5,139 nt of DNA from Acidobacteriaceae bacterium (GTDB taxonomy: Bacteria > Acidobacteriota > Terriglobia > Terriglobales > Acidobacteriaceae), in the NCBI GenBank assembly GCA_003135315.1, contig PLBD01000388.1:1-5139 (forward strand), read 5' to 3'. Shown here one piece after another: positions 1 to 4,896 of this stretch (its first letter is position 1; every line of letters begins with the position of its first letter). Position numbers and translations under genes: made by a program. The notes under the pieces were generated by a model, which was given only the letters and a program-made list of their open reading frames with translations, did no database searches and was not told the origin of the DNA.

Positions 1-249
1 GATGGCGGCCATGCCGGTGGCGAAACATACGGCCGGGGGCGTGTCTTCCAGCGCGCCTAGCGCAGCTTCAAGGGCCGACACGGTGGGGTTGGCGGCGCGG
101 GAGTAAGTGAATCCCTTATGAACGCCCACCGCCTGCTGATGGTAAGTGGTGGATTGATAGATCGGGGTGAGGACGGCACCGGTGGCCGGATCGGGCGTAA
201 CCCCACCGCGCACTGCGGTGGTCGAGTACAGGTCAGGCGAGAAACTCAT
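1..249 (-). CDS. Cys/Met-metabolism PLP-dependent enzyme (cystathionine gamma-synthase-like), N-terminal part
   Basis: This is the first 83 codons of a gene running off the left edge. The protein belongs to the trans-sulfuration family (cystathionine gamma-synthase, gamma-lyase, O-acetyl/O-succinylhomoserine sulfhydrylase), which handles sulfur on homoserine-type substrates with pyridoxal phosphate in the cytoplasm. Visible family signatures are TTAVRGG near residues 10-16, DPATGAVLTPIYQSTTY at 20-36, the PLP-phosphate-contacting YSR followed by NPT at 49-56, and the ATGMAAI loop at 77-83. The lysine that binds PLP lies outside the window, so the exact enzyme cannot be named; a synthase or sulfhydrylase role is suggested by the Met-containing leader upstream. 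The ATG at 249-247 is preceded by GGAGAG with about 4-6 bases of spacing. That ribosome site is part of a 10-bp inverted repeat, so translation is probably also controlled. Confidence 0.93.
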   Translation of the reverse strand, partial: MSFSPDLYSTTAVRGGVTPDPATGAVLTPIYQSTTYHQQAVGVHKGFTYSRAANPTVSALEAALGALEDTPPAVCFATGMAAI

Positions 250-253
250 GGAA

Positions 254-259
254 CTCTCC
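254..259 (-). promoter_or_regulatory. Shine-Dalgarno site of the Cys/Met enzyme gene, predicted to be sequestered
   Basis: On the minus strand GGAGAG lies just upstream of the ATG at 249-247 and fixes that start. Most of it (259-255) is inside the 3' arm of a perfect 10-bp inverted repeat, so in a folded leader it would be paired and hidden from ribosomes. Confidence 0.75.
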
Positions 260-323
260 AATCGAAAATTACCCAGAACGCAAAAACCGCCCGTTTTCCT
301 AGGCGGCTGTTCACGATTGGAGA
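255..323 (-). promoter_or_regulatory. RBS-sequestering inverted repeat enclosing the terminator
   Basis: On the minus strand TCTCCAATCG (323-314) is perfectly complementary to CGATTGGAGA (264-255). The 3' arm carries the ribosome-binding site of the enzyme gene. The 49-base loop holds the intrinsic terminator hairpin and its T-run. Pairing would therefore form a large stem that blocks translation initiation on any transcript that reads through the terminator. The complementarity is seen directly; the regulatory role is inferred. Confidence 0.6.
282..307 (-). terminator. Intrinsic terminator in the leader of the Cys/Met enzyme gene (attenuator)
   Basis: On the minus strand CCGCCT (306-301) pairs with GGGCGG (292-287), with the last pair a T-G wobble, around an 8-base loop AGGAAAAC. 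Five consecutive T residues (286-282) follow immediately, the classic Rho-independent layout. It sits between the promoter and the start codon of the gene it precedes, about 33 bases before the ATG, so it can only act as a regulated early stop. Its 5' arm plus loop start (306-298) is perfectly complementary to an upstream leader segment. Confidence 0.82.
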
Positions 324-373
324 CGATCTGGTAGGGCTGTCAGACTCCGCATGTGGACAGGGCACCGCCTAGG
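298..373 (-). promoter_or_regulatory. Antiterminator pairing (373-365 with 306-298)
   Basis: The leader segment CCTAGGCGG at 373-365 is the exact reverse complement of CCGCCTAGG at 306-298, which forms the 5' arm of the terminator. If these nine bases pair, the terminator cannot form. The same upstream segment also lies in a local hairpin: GCACC (377-373) with GGTGC (366-362) and loop CTAGGC. Antiterminator formation therefore depends on whether that hairpin, or a translating ribosome, occupies it. This mutually exclusive pairing is the hallmark of transcription attenuation. Confidence 0.72.
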
Positions 374-410
374 GTGCACATGGCCATGGTCATTCGCTGA
401 GTCGCTGACA
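338..410 (-). ncRNA. Long imperfect hairpin spanning the leader ORF
   Basis: On the minus strand TGTCAG (410-405) and ACTC (402-399) pair with GAGTCTGACA (347-338), giving ten pairs with a two-base bulge. Inside, CATGTG (382-377) can pair with CACATG (355-350), and CACC (376-373) with GGTG (366-363), leaving CTAGGC as the apical loop. The structure covers nearly the whole leader ORF including its stop codon, so translation and folding exclude each other. A competing small hairpin, CTGTC (360-356) with GACAG (341-337), shares the 3' arm. Pairings were found by eye; no energy calculation was made. Confidence 0.5.
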
Positions 411-414
411 ACAT
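340..414 (-). CDS. Met/Cys-containing leader peptide (24 aa), putative attenuator ORF
   Basis: A 24-codon ORF reads MLSATQRMTMAM at residues 1-12 and CTLGGALSTCGV at 13-24, then TGA. Four of 24 residues are Met (1, 8, 10, 12) and two are Cys (13, 22), a strong excess of the two sulfur amino acids directly upstream of a sulfur amino acid enzyme gene. The Met-x-Met-x-Met-Cys cluster (393-376) ends where the leader hairpin and antiterminator segment begin. There is no Shine-Dalgarno sequence, and the ATG (414-412) falls six bases after the -10 box, so translation would be leaderless. By analogy with amino acid leader peptides (trp, his; leaderless Cys-rich leaders in mycobacteria), stalling at Met codons is inferred to allow antitermination. 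Expression has not been shown; conservation of the codons in relatives would settle it. Confidence 0.6.
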   Translation of the reverse strand: MLSATQRMTMAMCTLGGALSTCGV

Positions 415-420
415 GTTGAG

Positions 421-449
421 AAGATACGGGACGGAGCCTTGTGTGTCAA
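421..449 (-). promoter_or_regulatory. Sigma-70-type promoter for the Cys/Met enzyme leader transcript
   Basis: On the minus strand a perfect -35 box TTGACA (449-444) is separated by 17 bases from TATCTT (426-421), which matches the -10 consensus at four of six positions including the key second A and last T. The predicted transcription start lies about 6-7 bases further on, at or next to 414, giving a leader of about 165 bases before the enzyme start codon. It lies downstream of the radical SAM stop codon, so the two co-oriented genes appear to be separately transcribed. Confidence 0.78.
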
Positions 450-463
450 GAATTTATTGACAC
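443..463. promoter_or_regulatory. Inverted repeat over the -35 box, possible operator
   Basis: GTGTCAA (443-449) and TTGACAC (457-463) form a perfect 7-bp inverted repeat with a 7-base AT-rich spacer (14-base centre-to-centre distance). The left arm contains the -35 box of the leftward promoter. A dimeric repressor bound here would block it. There is no T-run after it, so it is unlikely to be the terminator of the upstream radical SAM gene. No specific regulator can be named. Confidence 0.4.
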
Positions 464-485
464 TGCCGTGCAACTAACATGGGAC

Positions 486-1802
486 TTACGCGCGATAGCG
501 AAGCGCTAACGCATAGGAAACATTCAATGGCAATGTCCAAAATAACTGGACGGGGGAGTGCGCCAGACGAGTGCAGATACTGCGGGCGGAGTAGAACCGC
601 GCGGTGGCATAACGATAGCCGCTCAACAGCTCCGCGGCGCTCATCAGGCGCGGCGCAAACACCACGTCGCCCCGGCCGTTGTACCTGCTCCAGTCGCGCG
701 TAAGAATTCTGCCCTCAGCCTCCAGTTGCTGATGCAGTCGAGTGCCGGGAAAGGGCGTCAGGATGTTGAACGTCGCGTTTTGCACGCCGGTCTGCTCCAG
801 GAAATCCACGGTGTCGTCGAAGACGCTCAGCGTATCGTGATCAAATCCGAAAACGATACCTGCCTGCACCGCGATGCCGTGCGAATGGATTCGCGCAATA
901 GCAGAAGCGTATTCTTCCACGCGATTGAAGCCCTTTGAGACCCCGTTGACGCTGGCTTGCGATATGGATTCGAGCCCGATGAACAGTTGCTTACAACCGC
1001 TGCGCGCAGCCAGTTCAAGGAATTCGTCATCGGCGGCGGCATGGATGCTGGCCTGGGCGCTCCACCATTTGCGGTGAGGAGCGAGAGCCCGAAACAGCCC
1101 CTTGGCGTAGGGAATGTCGCCCGCAATGTTGTCGTCCCACAGGATAACGACTTTACCCGGGAAGGAGCCGTACTCGGCGGCGACTGCTTCCACTCCCCGC
1201 TTGCGGAAGTTGCTCTTGTACATCACCGCCAGGGTGCAGAACTCGCATCGATGGACGCAGCCGCGAGTCGCGAATAGCGCCCCAGCCGTGTGGTCGCGGC
1301 GATAAAGCAGATCATGGCGCGACGAAGGGACGTGATCGAGGGATGGCGTTTCATCGCAACAGTAGCGCTTGCGGTAACACTGGGTTTCGAACTCCGCGAG
1401 AAATCGCGGCCAGTGCGACTCGGCTTCTCCGACGAAGATGGCATCCGCGTGTTCCTGCGCTTCCTCAGGCAGCAGGGTCACGTGCGGTCCGCCCAGCACT
1501 ACCGTAGCGCCGCGCCGCCGAAAGCGGTCTGCAATATCGTAGGCGTGCTGCGCACTCGGCGTGTGGAAGGTGATCGCTACCACATCGGCCGGCACCTCAA
1601 AATCGACGGGGGTCACGGCTTCATCCACATGCTGCACATTCCAGTGGGGAGGCACAAAGGCCGCCAGGTATGGCATCGTGACTTGCTGAAAATTCAGCAC
1701 CCGAGTGCGTCGCACCCGGAGAATCTCGGCGGAACAAGCCGTGATCAGAAGGAGGTTTCGGCTGGCAGGAAACATATGATGGGCCCAATGGCTCCCGGAC
1801 AT
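486..1802 (-). CDS. B12-binding-domain radical SAM protein (DUF4070 type)
   Basis: A cytoplasmic protein of 438 residues counted from the ATG at 1802-1800. The N-terminal part (about residues 15-140) looks like a cobalamin-binding Rossmann domain, with LLLITACSAEILRVRRTR and VVLGGPHVTLLPEEA followed by ADAIFVGEAE. The radical SAM core follows, with the iron-sulfur motif GCVHRCEFC (cysteines 182, 186, 189) that ligates the 4Fe-4S cluster cleaving S-adenosylmethionine. Downstream are KWWSAQASIHAA, LFIGLES, and a C-terminal TPFPGTRLHQQL with YNGRGDVVF block typical of DUF4070 proteins; this grouping includes HpnJ/HpnP/HpnR-like enzymes. Many relatives modify lipids, hopanoids or natural products by methylation or C-C chemistry, but the substrate here is unknown. 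The frame is open back to a TTG at 1880, which lacks a Shine-Dalgarno site; the ATG at 1802 has a weak GGA. A second ATG at 1775 is possible. There is no hopanoid cluster in the window. Confidence 0.9.
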   Translation of the reverse strand: MSGSHWAHHMFPASRNLLLITACSAEILRVRRTRVLNFQQVTMPYLAAFVPPHWNVQHVDEAVTPVDFEVPADVVAITFHTPSAQHAYDIADRFRRRGATVVLGGPHVTLLPEEAQEHADAIFVGEAESHWPRFLAEFETQCYRKRYCCDETPSLDHVPSSRHDLLYRRDHTAGALFATRGCVHRCEFCTLAVMYKSNFRKRGVEAVAAEYGSFPGKVVILWDDNIAGDIPYAKGLFRALAPHRKWWSAQASIHAAADDEFLELAARSGCKQLFIGLESISQASVNGVSKGFNRVEEYASAIARIHSHGIAVQAGIVFGFDHDTLSVFDDTVDFLEQTGVQNATFNILTPFPGTRLHQQLEAEGRILTRDWSRYNGRGDVVFAPRLMSAAELLSGYRYATARFYSARSICTRLAHSPVQLFWTLPLNVSYALALRYRA

Positions 1803-2047
1803 GAGATTCCAATTGTCCGGCAAGCGGGGCTTGCTCGTTGGCGTCTCACCGATGAACTGTGCTGTGCATCGTTGATCCAATGGTCACAATGGCGGCCTTG
1901 GCTGAGTCGTCGCCTAATGGAAGTCATCGGCCAATGGCAGTTGCCGCGATGCAGGTGAAAGATCACCTTATCACCGGGGCTTGGTCAAACTGATGGGGAA
2001 GGAACGGATAACCGCGCCCACGACTGAAACCGTGCAAAAACACGAAA

Positions 2048-2066
2048 CCCAGCCGGATTGGCTGGG
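2048..2066 (-). terminator. Hairpin with T-rich tail, possible terminator or attenuator
   Basis: CCCAGCC (2048-2054) and GGCTGGG (2060-2066) form a perfect 7-bp GC-rich stem with a 5-base loop. On the minus strand the stem is followed by TTTCGTGTTTTT, an interrupted T-tract; on the plus strand no T-run follows. It could end transcription from the GH44-like gene, which lies upstream on the same strand. It also lies only about 20 bases after the predicted start of the leftward promoter at 2092-2097, so it may stop radical SAM transcripts early. Confidence 0.45.
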
Positions 2067-2091
2067 ATCTCTCAACTTCAATTCTAATTCT

Positions 2092-2121
2092 ATTATACCA
2101 GATTTATGGCATCTTTGTTCA
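2092..2121 (-). promoter_or_regulatory. Extended -10 promoter likely serving the radical SAM gene
   Basis: On the minus strand TGG precedes a perfect TATAAT (2097-2092), the extended -10 arrangement. A weak -35-like TGAACA (2121-2116) lies 18 bases upstream. Transcription would begin near 2085 and reach the radical SAM start at 1802 after a leader of about 280 bases that includes the hairpin at 2048-2066. Confidence 0.5.
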
Positions 2122-2215
2122 TGTTTTGCCAACTTTATATTCCCAATGGAATTAGTTACTTAGGATACTTTGTTGCGTTTCGCCATATTGACATGTAAAA
2201 AGTGCTCGCAAAAAT

Positions 2216-2243
2216 TTGACAGTAGTTGCACTACCGGTAAAAT
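2216..2243 (+). promoter_or_regulatory. Rightward promoter antisense to the GH44-like gene end
   Basis: TTGACA (2216-2221) and TAAAAT (2238-2243) are separated by 16 bases. The spacer contains GTAGT-TGC-ACTAC (2222-2234), a short inverted repeat that could bind a repressor. No plus-strand gene follows for more than 2.6 kb, so any transcript would be a small RNA or antisense to the 3' end of the GH44-like gene. Function is unproven. Confidence 0.35.
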
Positions 2244-2344
2244 ATGGCCCAATTCGGGACGAAACGAGCCCTTAACTTCTCTATCTATAACAAACAACTG
2301 GATCCTGCGCTCGGATTATCCAAAAAACGACTGAATCCCTGCTC

Positions 2345-4678
2345 CTACTGCACCGTCTCCGTAAACGTGGCTACCGGGTGACCAAGTCCATAAGGACCTT
2401 CGGCGGTGACGTACACGGTTCCGGGACTCGATGGCAACGTCAGCACCACGGGTGCATTGCCCGAGGAATCCGTGACGACGGTGCGGCTCGACAGCGAACC
2501 GGCAGTCGTACTGAAGAAAATCGTCGCGCCAGGCGCACTTCCGCCCGAACTGCCGGGGTTCAGCGTCACGGCAAGATTCAATTGGCCGCCGGGCGGTCCG
2601 CTTTGATTGTTGCCGGTTTCAGTGAACGACGCGGGAGGATTTCCGACCACAATCCAGCCACTCTGCTTTTGCGACACGCCCGCGTTGTCGGTGCTGGGAA
2701 CCGTAAAGTGATAAAAACCTGGATTCATGCCGGCGGTCACGGTGATGCTTCCGTTCTGGCCCGAGCTGAGGTGCGGCTGCGTAACCGTGAGGACGATTCC
2801 GCTGTCCGACTGCGGCGTACCAAGAGTCACCGTTCCCGATCCCGACAAAATCTTCGGCTGAAGCACTACCGTTCCGCCCGCCGCCACCATGGTCGTGTCC
2901 GGGTTAAGGTCCCACTCCGCGCTCGGCATCTGGGCCTTGCCGGTCACTACCAGCAAAGTCGCCGTGTAGGGAGCCACCGGTATCGCTGGAGCCCATGGCC
3001 TCTGGGGTGACGCCACGATCTTCGTCGGGTTACTCGGCGAAAGGGTGTAGGCGGTCACCAGCCGGGGCGTGAATCCATTGAAAGCAAACTGGGCTTGCGC
3101 CGAGCCGATGGGGTTTTTGTTCAAGATCATCACGGTCAGGGTTGTGCCGGTGGAATTCAGCGCAGCATAGCTGCTGAACAAGTTCGCACTCGCGTTGTAG
3201 GTGTCGGACACGGACGTGGTCGCAAACGCGTCGTGCTGCCCGTCGTAGTTGCGGTACAGCTTCAGCGCCTGATAGTTGGGATTCGATGGGTCCGGGGCGG
3301 TCCAACGCGACGCGAGATAGACGCGCTCGCGTCCCAGAATGCCGTAAGCGTCGGCGTCGGCCAGGGCCGTCGAATAATCCGATTCGCCGGCAAAGTTAGC
3401 GCTCCATTCCGTGATGCTCAACGGAGTTCCGGGATAGATCATGTTCGCTGTCGCCCGCATACGCGGGATGCGGAACGGAATCGTCTTGTTGGGTTGGATT
3501 TGCGTGACCCATTGCTGGTTGATGTCTCCCGATTCACTCACATAGGTCGGGTCCCAGTAGTCGCGATAAATGCGCAGCGAGAGCGCCTGCTTTTGCGCCA
3601 GGGTCCATCCCGAAGTGTCGGGCCCATCCGGGTAAGCGTGAATGTCAAAGACATCCAGCGACCGCGTGCCCGCCAGCTCGTCCTGCCAATAGACTTCGTT
3701 CAGCCACCAGGGCAGGAAATCGATTCCGGCATGGGCGCCTTTGTCGTTGTTGTTGGCCCCATTCCAATAGAACCACCAGCAGCAACTGACTGCGCCCAGC
3801 CGGATAGCGCTTGGGTCCCATCCCTTCAGGGCGCGCGCTTCGGCAATGTAGGTATCGCGCAGCTCGCTGTAGGCGGAGGGATTCGGATGCACATCACGAT
3901 GGGTGCTGCCCCAGATGTCGATTTCATTGTCCATGTCGTAGAAATGGGGCGCGCTGCCGAACGCTGTCGCCAGGGCCGCAGCCCACTGGTTGCGATAGAC
4001 CGTTCCGGGCGGATCTCCGTTCTGCGGAGAGTCTTTCAGTTCGACGTCGGCATCCGTGGGATCGTTCCCCGTGATGTTCGTCGCACAGTCGGTCCTGACT
4101 CCGTCGCCGTCGTCGGAGTTGTAGGGATTCACGGCGCATTGTGCTCCGTACTTGGCGACGGAAAAACTGTAAGCGCTGCCGTCGGTGACATCTTTCGCCA
4201 CCCAACCCAGCATCACCATTGTCATGAGCGGATTGCTTCCCGCGGCTTCCACGTCGGTAATGAACTGGGTGGAACTGCTGTCGCCGATTTCGGTGTACCC
4301 GTAGTCCCCGAAATACCAGTCATTCGCAGCGTTGTACGTTCCCGCCTGCCAGTTGTAACGCGAAGTCGCATTGCCTCCCCAGCGCACGACGGTCGTACCG
4401 CTATCGGTGATAGTGGCAGCGTTATTGGGGTAGGCTCCCCCATAAACGTACGAGCTGAGCACGTGGCGGTTGCTCAGAACATCCACACTGATCTTGACGG
4501 CGTTTAGCACCTGTTGGCCAGGAGGCAGGATGGGATTCCCGGTCTTGTTCGCCCCGCTCAGTGGTGTTACTGCCGCACTTGTAGCCGGCGACGGCGATTT
4601 ATCCTGGCTTCTGGACGGACTGCTAGTGATAAGCAATACAAGGCATAGGGCTGCGATTGGAAGAATTCGAGGAGTCAT
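2345..4678 (-). CDS. Secreted glycoside hydrolase, family 44-like, with C-terminal Ig-like domains
   Basis: A 777-residue exported protein from the ATG at 4678-4676, which has GGAGG about 10 bases upstream and gives a typical signal peptide (MTPR, hydrophobic run ILPIAALCLVLLI, then SPSRSQ). A GTG at 4741 would add 21 residues before it and is less likely. A Pro/Ser/Thr-rich linker follows. The catalytic region spans about residues 60-580 and resembles GH44 endoglucanase/xyloglucanase TIM barrels: VVRWGGNATSRYNW near the start, YDMDNEIDIW with the presumed acid/base Glu252, LDVFDIHAYPDG, and LSITEWSAN with the presumed nucleophile Glu424. GRERVYLASRW and a beta-sandwich segment (VMILNKNP, TATLLVVTG) follow. 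About residues 585-682 form one beta-rich module and 683-777 an invasin/Big-type Ig-like module (ATIFFSTTAGSL, TDSSGNA, GTVYVTAEGPYG). I see no carbohydrate-binding module, dockerin or sorting signal. Substrate is presumably a plant or microbial beta-glucan. Confidence 0.85.
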   Translation of the reverse strand: MTPRILPIAALCLVLLITSSPSRSQDKSPSPATSAAVTPLSGANKTGNPILPPGQQVLNAVKISVDVLSNRHVLSSYVYGGAYPNNAATITDSGTTVVRWGGNATSRYNWQAGTYNAANDWYFGDYGYTEIGDSSSTQFITDVEAAGSNPLMTMVMLGWVAKDVTDGSAYSFSVAKYGAQCAVNPYNSDDGDGVRTDCATNITGNDPTDADVELKDSPQNGDPPGTVYRNQWAAALATAFGSAPHFYDMDNEIDIWGSTHRDVHPNPSAYSELRDTYIAEARALKGWDPSAIRLGAVSCCWWFYWNGANNNDKGAHAGIDFLPWWLNEVYWQDELAGTRSLDVFDIHAYPDGPDTSGWTLAQKQALSLRIYRDYWDPTYVSESGDINQQWVTQIQPNKTIPFRIPRMRATANMIYPGTPLSITEWSANFAGESDYSTALADADAYGILGRERVYLASRWTAPDPSNPNYQALKLYRNYDGQHDAFATTSVSDTYNASANLFSSYAALNSTGTTLTVMILNKNPIGSAQAQFAFNGFTPRLVTAYTLSPSNPTKIVASPQRPWAPAIPVAPYTATLLVVTGKAQMPSAEWDLNPDTTMVAAGGTVVLQPKILSGSGTVTLGTPQSDSGIVLTVTQPHLSSGQNGSITVTAGMNPGFYHFTVPSTDNAGVSQKQSGWIVVGNPPASFTETGNNQSGPPGGQLNLAVTLNPGSSGGSAPGATIFFSTTAGSLSSRTVVTDSSGNAPVVLTLPSSPGTVYVTAEGPYGLGHPVATFTETVQ

Positions 4679-4896
4679 GGGAGAGGGACCTCCGCGTTCC
4701 CAAGTCTTCAGACGCCATCCGAGCCACCATAATAACCCCACTTTGGCGAGTAAACGCTAAGTTAATTTGCGTCTATTTTCTTCCATTGGCGTAATATCGC
4801 ACTCGCAGGAACCGCGAACCAACGATGCCCAGCCAGCACTCTCAGACATGGCGCGCCAGCGCCGACGCCGATGGTTTACCGCACAAGGACGAGGTG
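4679..4896. other. Divergent intergenic region between GH44-like and glycosyltransferase genes
   Basis: Promoters for both divergent genes should lie here. The only candidate box I see is TAATAT (4792-4797) on the plus strand with a poor TTGCGT upstream at 19 bases. No clear -35/-10 pair is visible for the minus-strand gene. An in-frame ATG at 4825 could extend the plus-strand gene leftward. Confidence 0.4.
4885..4889 (+). promoter_or_regulatory. Shine-Dalgarno site of the glycosyltransferase gene
   Basis: AAGGA lies seven bases before the ATG at 4897 and favours that start over the in-frame ATG at 4825, whose nearest purine-rich stretch is about 13 bases away. Confidence 0.6.

Larger units (their letters stand above)
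1803..2344. other. 540-base intergenic region with AT-rich core
   Basis: No convincing gene lies here. The part at about 2070-2230 is clearly more AT-rich than the flanking genes and carries the recognisable signals: a leftward extended -10 promoter, a hairpin with a T-rich tail, and a rightward promoter. The part at 1803-2040 would be the long 5' leader of the radical SAM gene. It contains a small perfect hairpin, AGGTGA/TCACCT around TCTT, within 1954-1969, but no riboswitch consensus that I recognise. The seven-base word CCAATGG occurs at 1877, 1931 and 2143, and again at 1785 inside the gene. Confidence 0.6.

Noticed and set aside
203..221. Perfect 7-bp hairpin CCACCGC / GCGGTGG with 5-base loop inside the enzyme gene
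   Set aside because: It encodes the conserved TTAVRGG stretch of the protein family. The codons explain the sequence and no T-run follows.
249..420. A known SAM-I, SAM-II or SAH riboswitch upstream of the Cys/Met gene
   Set aside because: I looked for the conserved SAM-I core and for SAM-II/SAH signatures and recognised none. This is by eye, so a covariance-model search is still needed.
443..463. Terminator for the radical SAM gene at the inverted repeat
   Set aside because: The arms form a stem, but no T-run follows on the minus strand, and the arm coincides with a perfect -35 box.
1290..1958. Long open frame on the plus strand opposite the radical SAM gene
   Set aside because: It lies antisense to a well-supported gene, its translation shows no recognisable domain, and such open frames are common opposite GC-rich genes.
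1981..2163. 60-codon plus-strand ORF in the intergenic region
   Set aside because: It begins with TTG without a ribosome site, has no recognisable features, and runs through the hairpin and leftward promoter.
2244..2381. 45-codon plus-strand ORF starting just after the -10 box at 2238-2243
   Set aside because: The ATG lies immediately after the -10 box, so that promoter cannot transcribe it. There is no ribosome site, and it overlaps the end of the GH44-like gene.
3095..4507. 470-codon open frame on the plus strand opposite the GH44-like gene
   Set aside because: The translation is low-complexity and rich in Arg, Val and Gly with no motif. It arises from codon bias of the real minus-strand gene.
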